Shown here: piece after piece, positions 7,927 to 17,120 of the stretch
How positions within the stretch are numbered: the first letter of the stretch is position 1
Layout: the number at the start of each line of letters is the position of its first letter
From: Bacteroides sp. M10
GTDB taxonomy: Bacteria > Bacteroidota > Bacteroidia > Bacteroidales > Bacteroidaceae
Direction: 5' to 3'
Length of the DNA stretch: 64,000 bases
Assembly (NCBI RefSeq): GCF_014334015.1
Contig: NZ_CP060488.1
Coordinates: forward strand, 5,476,501-5,540,500
Notes under the pieces: generated by a model
Told to the model about the DNA's origin: nothing
What the model saw: only the letters and a program-made list of their open reading frames with translations
The model's database searches: none
Position numbers and translations under genes: made by a program

Positions 7927-8874
7927 TCAAAGAATTCCCCTATAATTCCTAACGTAAGAATAATTCAACCGATTTACTTTGGTACGCTCATTCAATTCAA
8001 AACCTTTCAAGTAAATTTGTGTTGTCTTTATAGATTTATGCCCCAATGACTCGCTAATCATTTCGATAGGTACTCCCCTGTATTTAGCGGTAGTTGCCCA
8101 GGAATGGCGAAACGTATAAGAAGTTACGGATGAATGAATACGTAGCTTCTTGGCTAAACTCTTCAAATCATTATTAAAACGACGCAGAGTGGATTGATAT
8201 TCTATATATGCCGCTTCGTCATCCCGTTTATTCTTTCCACTTAATATATAAAAAAGATAATCCGGATGCTCGGGGAGAACAGCGGAATGCGTATTACGAA
8301 GTCGGGAAACAATACATGAAGCCGATTCTAAGATTTCTATACTCATTGGAGTTCCCGTCTTGATACGGTTGTACTTCAATATATTCCCCTCCAAATTCGA
8401 CTTTTCCAGATGAGCAAGATCAGCGAAAGGCATTCCGCAAAATAAAAATAACAAATTAGCGATGGCTTGCGTCCGGCGAAGTTTTTCGGACTGCGGATCT
8501 TTATAAAGCAGCGTGTGTAATTCATTTATAGGAATTGCTTTTTTCTGACGAGTATCTACTCCGGTAAAGACATCACGAAACAAGCGATGAATATAAGGAG
8601 CCTGATGAGTATCTACTCCCTTATTGTATATGCAACGTAACATTCGCATATAGGTGGAAATCGTGTTCAGCTTCAAGCGGCAGGACATCAGATAACTGCT
8701 ATACCGCTTCAAGTTCTCACGAGTAATCAAACTGAATGACACACACTCTGTTCCACAAAATATGGTGAAAGAGCGAAGTGCATTCTCATAAACATGTGCT
8801 GTGGCATAACGCCCTTCCTGACGCAAACAATTTATATAATTATTTGCACATACGGTAAATCCGTCTTTTCTCAT
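7927..8874 (-). CDS. Tyrosine-type site-specific recombinase, probable invertase of the capsule promoter
   Basis: 315 residues with a SAM-like N-terminal DNA-binding half (to ~105) and a C-terminal catalytic half. Visible catalytic residues are Lys172 (RIKTG), Arg256 (FRHSWAT), His279 (GHKS) and the nucleophile Tyr288 (QIYL). The place of the first catalytic Arg in XerD-like enzymes (G-L-R-x-x-E-L) reads GMPFADL, with Pro149, and the residue just before that Gly is Cys146 rather than Arg. No transposase, excisionase or att-like repeats accompany it, so it looks like a resident invertase rather than part of a mobile element. Its gene lies beside the 28-bp repeats, which supports a role in switching this promoter, though Bacteroides invertases can also act on distant sites. 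Confidence 0.88.
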   Translation of the reverse strand: MRKDGFTVCANNYINCLRQEGRYATAHVYENALRSFTIFCGTECVSFSLITRENLKRYSSYLMSCRLKLNTISTYMRMLRCIYNKGVDTHQAPYIHRLFRDVFTGVDTRQKKAIPINELHTLLYKDPQSEKLRRTQAIANLLFLFCGMPFADLAHLEKSNLEGNILKYNRIKTGTPMSIEILESASCIVSRLRNTHSAVLPEHPDYLFYILSGKNKRDDEAAYIEYQSTLRRFNNDLKSLAKKLRIHSSVTSYTFRHSWATTAKYRGVPIEMISESLGHKSIKTTQIYLKGFELNERTKVNRLNYSYVRNYRGIL

Positions 8875-9018
8875 AATTTACTTTCTATATTAATTGATTA
8901 AAATAAGTTTGATATTACGAGAAATAGAACGAATTTACAACAAAGAAGGTGATTTACGGTCGTTTTCTTATAAAGTTTTTAGTAACCTATACGATTTAAT
9001 ACTAAATTTGGCTATTTA

Positions 9019-10116
9019 TCAGAAAGTGATAGTGCAAGAACTTCCCCATTGGATACTGGTTTTGTTTTCCGTATTCCACAAACATTCACGAGCCGTCAAC
9101 AAGCGTTGATCCACATCCATGGTAACTACAATAAAGGAAAGTAGACGTTCGTCAGAAGAAGAATACTCACCTTTCATAGGGGAGTCCACCCGGAAAACAG
9201 GTAAATCAATTGTTCCATTTACCCCATTCCAGGTATAAAATTCATTGTAATTCTTATCTCCATGAAAGTAAGCCTTAATCATAGAATGAGAATGGATAAA
9301 CTGCTCCAGCTTTTCCCAATTCTTTGTGGCTTTCTTTTTGACATCAGTCACCAGACTGGTATCTGCCAACAAATTCTGAAACTTATCTACTGAATTGATC
9401 GTATGCTTACCGTTCGGATTCGTAAAATGCTTGGTATCGGCAATGGGAGGATCGTGGGTGAATAAAACAACAGGAGTAATCGTATCGGTTCCTATTTCCT
9501 GATCGAACCATTGACGCATATATGCATCAGGCCACATTCCCATAAAAACAAAACGTACCCCGTCCTTTACAAAGGAATAATGCACCTTATCCGTTTGATA
9601 ATTAAAAGTCTCCGCCGTACGTTCCACCGCAGGGCGCATCATCCGGTTGAAAATACCGGCAGCACTGGATGCATCTTTTTCAGGAGATAAAACCTTGGGA
9701 TAACCTATCGCATTAGAAATATCGTGATTACCCGGTACCAGATACAAAGGAGAACTTATCGATGAATCCCAATCACTGCAAAATTGACTCCATGATGTAG
9801 TAGCAGATTGAACTCCTTCTTCCATCCGATTGGCAATATCACCCGTACAAACAACAAAATCAGGAGAACCGAATTTTATTCCTGCACCCACCCCACTATC
9901 TTCCGGCAGCCGAGTTTCAGAAAGCAATTTGAAGGTTGCCAACATAGCACGACTTACCTCATCACTTCCCACTTCTTTTCCCCGAAATTCACGTTCAAGA
10001 CCATAATGTACGTCTGAACAATATATAAAACGAAGAATTCTTCCTTCGTCTGCTCCGGCAGCGGTGCAGCTAAAAAGAAGAATTCCCGTAAATAATAAAA
10101 GGATTAGCTTTCTCAT
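9019..10116 (-). CDS. Secreted calcineurin-like metallophosphoesterase (lipoprotein)
   Basis: 365 residues. The signal peptide ends in a lipobox (LLFSC, Cys17). Metallophosphoesterase motifs appear in order: CSDVHYG (residues ~33-39), TGDIANR (~110), PGNHDIS (~147) and FTHDPP (~235), giving the Asp, His and Asn ligands of a two-metal site. The substrate is a phosphoester exposed in the periplasm or at the surface, not identifiable from sequence. It is the last gene of a three-gene set with the lamin-tail lipoprotein (17 bp upstream) and a porin O/P gene, suggesting phosphate salvage. Confidence 0.85.
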   Translation of the reverse strand: MRKLILLLFTGILLFSCTAAGADEGRILRFIYCSDVHYGLEREFRGKEVGSDEVSRAMLATFKLLSETRLPEDSGVGAGIKFGSPDFVVCTGDIANRMEEGVQSATTSWSQFCSDWDSSISSPLYLVPGNHDISNAIGYPKVLSPEKDASSAAGIFNRMMRPAVERTAETFNYQTDKVHYSFVKDGVRFVFMGMWPDAYMRQWFDQEIGTDTITPVVLFTHDPPIADTKHFTNPNGKHTINSVDKFQNLLADTSLVTDVKKKATKNWEKLEQFIHSHSMIKAYFHGDKNYNEFYTWNGVNGTIDLPVFRVDSPMKGEYSSSDERLLSFIVVTMDVDQRLLTARECLWNTENKTSIQWGSSCTITF

Positions 10117-10133
10117 TCCTTACAATTATAATC

Positions 10134-11147
10134 TTACCATTCTATTTTTGTACTTAGTCCGGCAGTGGTGCTATTACTCTCACCTTGAGTGGCTTTCATC
10201 ATATACCATTCAGCACCGTTATCCTTACGGGCATATGCCATTCCCTCTGTTTCTCCATTGTATTTAGGTGTTTCTCCCCAAACCTCTTCACCGGCATCCG
10301 TTAGATTCTTAAATACGTCTATGGCAGTTTCTTCCGGTGAAAGAAGCTCAATCTTCACAGATTTTTTAGCGGAGAGTCCACTTGTAAAGCCTGTAGAATA
10401 ATCCGCTTGATCCGAAAGAAGCACTAAAAAACCATGAGACTGTATTTTAGTTCCTTCGGGAGCTATATAAACAATATCCCCATCATCTTTTTTAATCTTT
10501 ACTCCGGTTATATCCAGTTCACGACCTGTACTATTATACAACTCAATATATTTGGGTTTATTACCATTCAACTCATTCAGCACCAATCCAGTATAATCAA
10601 TACCGGAAGGTCCTTCAGGTTCCGTAACTTTATTAGCCGTTCCTTTAGTAGCTTTCAATACAACAGTCCATTCTCCCGTACCGTCAGGAATACGTGAATA
10701 ACTTCCTCCCACTTCATGTTTACCTCCATCACCAAATTCCGCATCCTTATCAAATTTGTCTATATCTTTACCAGAGGGCATTTGCAAAGTGATAGAAACA
10801 GATTTAGTATTTGATATTCCTTGAGTAAAATCAACGCCTTTGACTTTCAGCAAATATGCTTTACCGGCAATGGTTGCACCTTCCCCAAACGTATAAATAA
10901 CCTCCGAAACACCTTCTTCATCAGTTTTCACCAGTTTAACGCCATTGAGATTAATTGTTGTATTGGAAGTATTATAAATCTCAATCCAATCTTCTTCACT
11001 TGCATTCCCATCGTTTCCACAAATTTCATTCAATACCAATCCTGAATAATCAATATCAGTAGGAATTTCCGGTTCCGAGTCATCTTTACACCCAACTAAA
11101 GCCAAAGCACAAAGTGTGCTCATCAGCAAAAACTTTTTCATAATCAT
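10134..11147 (-). CDS. Lipoprotein with two lamin-tail domains
   Basis: 337 residues with a lipoprotein signal (ALVGC, Cys20). Two similar lamin-tail (LTD) repeats follow. The first starts near residue 35 with YSGLVLNEICGN and includes DWIEIYN. The second starts near 185 with YTGLVLNELNGN and includes KYIELYN. Each has a later V-x-I/L-x-G-V-K-(L/I) strand typical of the Ig-like LTD fold. Bacterial LTD proteins are often secreted next to nucleases or phosphoesterases, as here. Exact role unknown; perhaps surface binding of a phosphate-bearing polymer for the neighbouring phosphoesterase. Confidence 0.8.
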   Translation of the reverse strand: MIMKKFLLMSTLCALALVGCKDDSEPEIPTDIDYSGLVLNEICGNDGNASEEDWIEIYNTSNTTINLNGVKLVKTDEEGVSEVIYTFGEGATIAGKAYLLKVKGVDFTQGISNTKSVSITLQMPSGKDIDKFDKDAEFGDGGKHEVGGSYSRIPDGTGEWTVVLKATKGTANKVTEPEGPSGIDYTGLVLNELNGNKPKYIELYNSTGRELDITGVKIKKDDGDIVYIAPEGTKIQSHGFLVLLSDQADYSTGFTSGLSAKKSVKIELLSPEETAIDVFKNLTDAGEEVWGETPKYNGETEGMAYARKDNGAEWYMMKATQGESNSTTAGLSTKIEW

Positions 11148-11176
11148 CTTTTTTTAGTTTATATCGTTATTCGCGT

Positions 11177-12546
11177 TTAAAAAGAAATCATTGTACGCAA
11201 CTGAAATACATTAAAATCGATTCCTGAAGGCATTAGTTCACTTAAAGGTTTGCCTCCTTTGGTAATTTGTCCTTTAGAGTCGGCATATTTATCATTATTC
11301 ATATAAATGTAATTCAGTCCAATCACCACATTACGTACAGGATACCAGTTTAGCGAAGCAGAATAGCTGGTTGCCTTACCTCCTGTAATATACGCAGCCG
11401 GATCATGGAAATCATTCATATTTATATTACTGATACGAGCCGCAACTTCCAAATTCCCCCCCTTACGACGCATTTTCATTGGACCAAATTCCGCCTCATC
11501 CGGGGAGTATTGACGGTTTTCTCCCAATATCATATAAGATGCCGTAGCATACCAACCATTAAATACTGCATTTTTCAAATCAGTCTTTTGATTATTAGCA
11601 CCATAGGTATAGCGGGATATGTTGTTATAAATATATTCTCCATAAGTCAGCAACTTACGATAACGGAATCCAGTTCGAAGCCTGTAGTATAATAATGATT
11701 GACATTCGAAATCTCGGCTTGCACAAATCGGCGACGGTCTACCCTGCTCTCCGGGAAAGTCCGGAAAAGAACCGTTTTATCCTCCAGCCCTGAACCGGAA
11801 GGTGTCTGATAGTTAAAGTATCCGCCGACATGAATCGTCATATCTTCATTGTAAATAGGCGACACTGCTACACGGGTAGCCAGAGCATAACCGTCATTCC
11901 CTCTATTACGCTCTTTCTGAATGATATCCACTTCCCTACCAAATACTCCGGCGGAAGCCCACCAATGTTTTCCCCAACCAGTTCCGGCAAGTCCCAGACG
12001 GCGCCCGTCAGCAAAAGCTTCCACTGCCATCGGACGTTCCGAAGCCATCAGATATTTAGAACTTGTTGTGCGTTCCATACTCATCGGAACTTTAAAATTT
12101 CCCGCCTTTACAAAGAAATGATTATTAAATTTATAGCCCAGATACATATCTTTTATTTCCACTTCATTATAAGCGAAATCCAGATCCAGTTCTGCAAACC
12201 ATTTTTTGTATAAAGTGGCTTTCACACCGAAACGTGCACGACGAAAACTCACCCCGTTACTAAAACGGAATTGATTGTCATCGTCCTCCAGATCCTTGTT
12301 CGTTTTGGATGTCAGATCATCCACATTCGATGTGGGCGAATAAACCGCTGCATCCAAATAAATTCGATTATCAAACCATAAATGAAAGTTTTCATTTTTA
12401 GAAGCAAAGTGAAGTTTTCCACTCTCAAAATAAGCCTTTACAGGTATCTTACCCGATTCATCTTCCCAACCGGAAGTCGTGTTTTGTCCCCATACTGAAG
12501 TAAATGCCAACAGACCGGCAACCAAAATCATGTTTCTTTTTCTCAT
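11177..12546 (-). pseudogene. Phosphate-selective porin O/P family gene, interrupted by a frameshift
   Basis: Two abutting frames together encode one porin O/P-like barrel of about 457 residues. The 5' part (12546-11647) starts MRKRNMILVAGLLAF with a signal peptide and reads normal barrel sequence (FRRARFGVKATLYKKWFAELDLDFAYNE in part) until LDSVIV, then stops. The 3' part resumes one frame over as YRKLLTYGEYIYNN and ends in the expected barrel-closing strand FQLRTMISF. The shift lies near 11660 and is repaired by adding one base, so a 1-bp deletion or a sequencing error is likely. The family forms outer-membrane channels for phosphate or polyphosphate. It heads the small phosphoesterase cluster. 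Confidence 0.85.
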
Positions 12547-12632
12547 ATCGTATCTCTATCGTTTTGCAGGCGCAAAGTAAACGACATGGAAATACAAATG
12601 AATGACAGAGTTATTACATTTCTACAACAACA

Positions 12633-12663
12633 AAGGCCGCTCCCGAATAACAGGAACGGCCTT
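12633..12663 (-). terminator. Rho-independent terminator after carB
   Basis: Arms AAGGCCG (12633-12639) and CGGCCTT (12657-12663), extended by TCC/GGA after a mismatch, form a GC-rich hairpin. On the minus strand it is followed by TTTGTTGTTG. It lies 55 bp past the carB stop and separates the glmS-car operon from the porin gene. Confidence 0.75.
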
Positions 12664-12717
12664 ACCATTTTCATTTCAATGTGATGTCAGCCTCTTTTCA
12701 AAAAGATGACATTCTGC

Positions 12718-15700
12718 TTATTTATACTCTGCCCAGCTCTTGATAGCTATATCATCCACACTCATCGTACAGAAGGCATTGATAAATGCACTAGCCAGAC
12801 GGGCATTCGTAATCAACGGTATATTCAAGTCAATGGCAGCACGACGGATTTTATACCCATTACTTAATTCTCCGGCTGTCAGATTCTTCGGGATATTGAC
12901 TACCATGTCGATCTCCTTGCGATGAAGCATCTCCAATGCTTGCGGATGTCCCTCCTCACTCGGCCAATAGACATGAGTACTTTCAATTCCATTCTCTGCA
13001 AGCGTTTTGTGTGTACCACCCGTTGCAAAGAGTTTGTATCCCTTATTCACCAACATACGGGCCGCATCCATCATATCGGCTTTCTGTTTCATTGTTCCCG
13101 TAGACAGCAGGATATTCTTCTTCGGAATACGATAGCCCACGGAAAGCATCGCTTTGAGTACGGCACAGGAAGTATCCATTCCGATACAACCCACTTCACC
13201 GGTAGAAGCCATATCTACTCCCAACACCGGATCGGCCTTCTGCAAGCGGTTGAAGGAGAATTGGGAAGCCTTGATTCCCACATAATCCAGTTCGAAGAGA
13301 TTCTTTTCCGGTTTCTCTACAGGCAGACCGAGCATTACTTTCGTTGCCAGCTCGATAAAGTTGATCTTCAACACTTTGCTGACAAACGGGAAAGAACGAC
13401 TGGCACGCAGATTACATTCAATCACCTTGATATCGTTGTCTTTCGCCAGATACTGAATATTAAACGGACCGGAGATATTCAAAGCCTTAGCAATCTCACG
13501 GCTGATACGCTTAATACGGCGAACAGTTTCTACATACAGCTTTTGCGGTGGGAACTGAATTGTTGCATCGCCGGAATGTACTCCCGCAAATTCGATATGC
13601 TCACTTATAGCGTATGCTACAATTTCTCCATTCTGCGCCACCGCATCCATTTCCACTTCCTTGGCGTGTTCGATAAACTGGCTTACTACCACCGGATGTT
13701 TCTTCGATACATTAGCTGCCAGTTTCAAGAAACGTTCCAATTCTTCCTGGTTGGAACAAACATTCATCGCAGCTCCCGAAAGCACATAAGACGGACGAAC
13801 AAGTACGGGGAAACCTACCTCTTTAACGAACTCCTGAATGTCATCCATAGAAGTCAATTCACGCCAACGGGGCTGATCCACACCGATACGGTCAAGCATG
13901 GCAGAGAATTTCTCACGATCTTCGGCATTGTCAATACTCTTGGCACTCGTACCTAGAATATTGATCTTCTGTGCATCCAGACGTAAAGCAAGGTTATTTG
14001 GAATCTGACCGCCGGTAGATACAATTACCCCATGCGGATTCTCCAGTTCCAGAATATCCATCACACGTTCAAAAGTCAATTCATCAAAGTACAAACGGTC
14101 GCACATATCGTAATCCGTAGATACGGTTTCAGGATTATAGTTAATCATGACACTGCGCCATCCCTCTTTGCGAATGGTATTCAAAGCCTGTACGCCACAC
14201 CAGTCGAATTCTACGGAAGAACCGATACGATAAGCACCGGAACCCAATACGACGATGGATTTATGGTCGCCCAGATAACGCACATCATTTGCTACACCGC
14301 TATAAGTAAGATACAGATAATTGGTTTGTGCCGGGTATTCGGCTGCCAACGTATCGATCTGTTTCACTACCGGAAGAATGCCTGCCTCTTTACGGTGTTT
14401 GCGGATATAAAGAATTCCATCTTCCATATCACCTTCGTAACCGATGGCACGGGCAATCTGGAAATCGGAGAAACCTTGAACCTTAGCTTTACGAAGCAAT
14501 TCGTTCGGCAAATCGGCAATCTGTTTGTGATTGTTTCCCCAACTATGCAGTTCTTCGGAAGTCTTCATGATATTCATTAACTTCTGCAAGAACCATTTAT
14601 CAATCTTAGTCAATTCGTGCACCTGATCAATGGTGTAGCCAGCGCGAAACGCTTTCGAGATCACGAAAATACGTTTATCGGTCGGTTCGCGCAAGGCTTT
14701 GTCAATGTCGGAAATAACCAATTCTTTGTTCTCCACAAAACCATGCATTCCCTGTCCGATCATACGAAGACCTTTCTGGATAGCTTCTTCAAAAGTGCGT
14801 CCGATAGCCATCACTTCACCCACAGATTTCATAGAAGAACCCAACTCTTTATCTACACCGTGGAATTTACCTAAATCCCAACGAGGAATCTTACATACGA
14901 CATAATCCAATGCCGGTTCGAAGAAAGCGGAAGTAGTCTTGGTTACAGAGTTCTTCAGGTCGAAGAGTCCATAACCCAATCCCAATTTGGCAGCAACGAA
15001 AGCCAGCGGATAACCGGTTGCCTTAGATGCCAAAGCCGATGAACGGGAAAGGCGGGCATTTACTTCGATCACCCGGTAATCTTCGGATTCGGGATCGAAG
15101 GCATATTGTACGTTACATTCACCCACGATACCGATATGGCGGATGATACGTATTGCCAATTCCCGAAGTTTATGATACTCTTTATTGGTAAGCGTCTGTG
15201 AAGGAGCAATAACGATAGACTCACCGGTATGGATACCCAACGGATCGAAGTTTTCCATATTACAAACGGTGATACAGTTATCGAAACGGTCACGTACCAC
15301 TTCATATTCCACTTCCTTCCAGCCGCGAAGTGATTTCTCCACTAATACCTGTGGGGAGAAAGAGAATGCTTTTTCTACCAGCACATCCAGCTGTTGTTCA
15401 TTATCACAGAAACCGGACCCCAAGCCTCCTAACGCATAAGCAGCACGAACAATTACAGGATAACCCAGTTCTTTTGCTGCGCGACGTGCATCTTCCACAT
15501 TTTCTACGGCTTCACTCTTGATGGTTTTTACATTGATCTCATTCAATTTATGAACAAAAAGTTCACGGTCCTCGGTATCCATAATGGCCTGTACCGGAGT
15601 ACCCAGCACTTTCACATTATATTTTTCAAGAATACCTTCTTTATACAATGCTACTCCACAGTTCAGAGCTGTCTGACCACCGAACGCCAGCATAATACCT

Positions 15701-15945
15701 TCCGGTTTTTCTTTCTGGATCACTTTCTCTACGAAATACGGAGTCACCGGAAGAAAGTAAATTTGATCTGCCACTCCTTCGGAAGTCTGTACCGTAGCAA
15801 TATTCGGATTGATAAGAATGGTTTCAATCCCCTCTTCTTTCAAGGCTTTAAGTGCCTGTGAACCGGAATAGTCAAATTCACCAGCCTCACCGATTTTCAG
15901 GGCACCTGAACCCAATAGCAATACTTTCTTTATATTTTCTTTCAT
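12718..15945 (-). CDS. carB: Carbamoyl phosphate synthase large subunit
   Basis: 1075 residues starting MKENIKKVLLLGSGALKIGEAGEFDYSG in part. I chose the ATG at 15945-15943, two bases after the carA stop. An upstream in-frame ATG at 16035 lies inside carA and would add 30 unrelated residues. The two homologous halves each have an ATP-grasp domain (first: VLVEKSLRGWKEVEYEVV; second: PVVVSQFIEHAKEVEMDAV) and the C-terminal MGS-like allosteric domain begins near NILLSTGTMKQKADM. With CarA it makes carbamoyl phosphate from glutamine-derived ammonia, bicarbonate and two ATP, for pyrimidines and arginine. Last gene of the glmS-purF-carA-carB set. Confidence 0.97.
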   Translation of the reverse strand: MKENIKKVLLLGSGALKIGEAGEFDYSGSQALKALKEEGIETILINPNIATVQTSEGVADQIYFLPVTPYFVEKVIQKEKPEGIMLAFGGQTALNCGVALYKEGILEKYNVKVLGTPVQAIMDTEDRELFVHKLNEINVKTIKSEAVENVEDARRAAKELGYPVIVRAAYALGGLGSGFCDNEQQLDVLVEKAFSFSPQVLVEKSLRGWKEVEYEVVRDRFDNCITVCNMENFDPLGIHTGESIVIAPSQTLTNKEYHKLRELAIRIIRHIGIVGECNVQYAFDPESEDYRVIEVNARLSRSSALASKATGYPLAFVAAKLGLGYGLFDLKNSVTKTTSAFFEPALDYVVCKIPRWDLGKFHGVDKELGSSMKSVGEVMAIGRTFEEAIQKGLRMIGQGMHGFVENKELVISDIDKALREPTDKRIFVISKAFRAGYTIDQVHELTKIDKWFLQKLMNIMKTSEELHSWGNNHKQIADLPNELLRKAKVQGFSDFQIARAIGYEGDMEDGILYIRKHRKEAGILPVVKQIDTLAAEYPAQTNYLYLTYSGVANDVRYLGDHKSIVVLGSGAYRIGSSVEFDWCGVQALNTIRKEGWRSVMINYNPETVSTDYDMCDRLYFDELTFERVMDILELENPHGVIVSTGGQIPNNLALRLDAQKINILGTSAKSIDNAEDREKFSAMLDRIGVDQPRWRELTSMDDIQEFVKEVGFPVLVRPSYVLSGAAMNVCSNQEELERFLKLAANVSKKHPVVVSQFIEHAKEVEMDAVAQNGEIVAYAISEHIEFAGVHSGDATIQFPPQKLYVETVRRIKRISREIAKALNISGPFNIQYLAKDNDIKVIECNLRASRSFPFVSKVLKINFIELATKVMLGLPVEKPEKNLFELDYVGIKASQFSFNRLQKADPVLGVDMASTGEVGCIGMDTSCAVLKAMLSVGYRIPKKNILLSTGTMKQKADMMDAARMLVNKGYKLFATGGTHKTLAENGIESTHVYWPSEEGHPQALEMLHRKEIDMVVNIPKNLTAGELSNGYKIRRAAIDLNIPLITNARLASAFINAFCTMSVDDIAIKSWAEYK

Positions 15946-15947
15946 TG

Positions 15948-17093
15948 TTACAATAGTTTTACAAATTCGTCGAACAGGAATTCCGTATCCGTAGGTCCAC
16001 TCGCAGCTTCCGGGTGGAATTGCGCAGAGAACCAAGGATTCTTTTTATGTTTGATTCCCTCATTGGATCCATCGTTCATATTGATGAACAACGGTTCCCA
16101 ATCTGCACTCAACGTATTATTATCTACGGCATAACCGTGATTTTGTGAAGTGATGAAACAACGTTCTGTACCTACCATACGCACCGGCTGGTTGTGGCTA
16201 CGATGTCCGTATTTCAATTTATAAATCTTGGCTCCGCCCGCTTTTGAAAGCAACTGATTACCCATACAGATGCCGAAGATAGGCAATTTTTCATTTGCCA
16301 TCGCCTTACGTATATTCTGCACCGCAGCATCACAAGTATCCGGGTCACCCGGTCCGTTGGAGATAAATAACCCGTCAAATTCGAGTCCGTTATAATCATA
16401 ATCCCAAGGTACACGAATCACTTCTACATTACGTTTCAGCAGACAACGAATAATATTTGTCTTTACACCGCAATCTACCAGGACAACCTTCTTAAATTGA
16501 GAATTGAAAGTTGAGAATTGAGAATTAAGCTGCGCATAGGAGCTATTTGCGGAGAAAGTTTGTGAAGTTCCGGCAGGAAGATAGCAAATAATCTCTTTGC
16601 AAGATACACGATCTACATAATTGACGCCTGCGTATGCTGCTTCAGGCACATTATCCGGTTCATCATCGAAAACGATTTTTCCCATCATTACTCCATGTTC
16701 ACGAAGAACCTTAGTCAACTCGCGTGTATCAATGCCTGTGATACCGGGAATCTGCTCGCGTTTCAACCAGTTACCAAGACTTTCCACCGCATTCCAGTGG
16801 CTGTATTCATAAGAATAGTCACTTACGATAATCGCTTCCGCGTGGATTTTCTCACTTTCCATGAAAGTGGCAAGTCCATTAGGTTCGATGGTAAAAGGAG
16901 GAACACCGTAGTTACCTACCAAAGGATAGGTAAGCGTCATCAACTGTCCGGCATAGGAAGGGTCAGTGAGGCTCTCCGGATATCCGGTCATGGCAGTATT
17001 AAAAACTACTTCGCCTGCCACCGGTTTCTCGTAGCCAAACGACTTACCGGAAAACCGGCTCCCGTCGTCAAGGATTAATGTCACATTTCTCAT
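15948..17093 (-). CDS. carA: Carbamoyl phosphate synthase small (glutaminase) subunit, with repeat-encoded linker insert
   Basis: 381 residues. The N-terminal CPSase domain (LILDDGSRFSGKSFGYEK, then FNTAMTGYPESLTDPSY) is followed from ~203 by a class I glutamine amidotransferase domain. This has ISNGPGDPD, nucleophile Cys in FGICMGNQLL and the His-Glu pair in AQFHPEA. It hydrolyses glutamine and channels ammonia to CarB. Between the domains, residues ~188-200 (AQLNSQFSTFNSQF) are encoded by heptamer repeats at 16494-16529 and look like an in-frame insertion into a flexible linker. It starts 27 bp after the purF-like gene. Confidence 0.96.
   Translation of the reverse strand: MRNVTLILDDGSRFSGKSFGYEKPVAGEVVFNTAMTGYPESLTDPSYAGQLMTLTYPLVGNYGVPPFTIEPNGLATFMESEKIHAEAIIVSDYSYEYSHWNAVESLGNWLKREQIPGITGIDTRELTKVLREHGVMMGKIVFDDEPDNVPEAAYAGVNYVDRVSCKEIICYLPAGTSQTFSANSSYAQLNSQFSTFNSQFKKVVLVDCGVKTNIIRCLLKRNVEVIRVPWDYDYNGLEFDGLFISNGPGDPDTCDAAVQNIRKAMANEKLPIFGICMGNQLLSKAGGAKIYKLKYGHRSHNQPVRMVGTERCFITSQNHGYAVDNNTLSADWEPLFINMNDGSNEGIKHKKNPWFSAQFHPEAASGPTDTEFLFDEFVKLL
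16494..16529. repeat. Heptamer repeat island inside carA
   Basis: The plus strand reads a run of 7-bp units of the form AATTGAG/AATTGAA/AGTTGAG/AATTGAG/AATTAAG. Read on the carA strand it encodes LNSQFSTFNSQF. It belongs to the same family as the repeats in gltB and the gltB-gltD spacer, but has one arm only. Confidence 0.8.
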
Positions 17094-17120
17094 TCTTATT
17101 ATTGAATCGTTGTATGGTTG

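Noticed and set aside
7762..8049. 95-codon plus-strand frame across the right inverted repeat
   Set aside because: Its start lies inside the invertible segment and it overlaps the recombinase gene antisense; the frame would be broken up by inversion.
7927..8874. Integrase of a mobile element
   Set aside because: No transfer, excision or cargo genes; it lies beside a promoter switch with its own inverted repeats.
12922..13956. 344-codon open frame opposite carB
   Set aside because: It runs antisense to the well-conserved carB second half, has no recognisable motif and is a codon-bias shadow.
15946..16035. N-terminal extension of CarB overlapping carA
   Set aside because: The ATG two bases after the carA stop gives the conserved start; the extra 30 residues have no counterpart.
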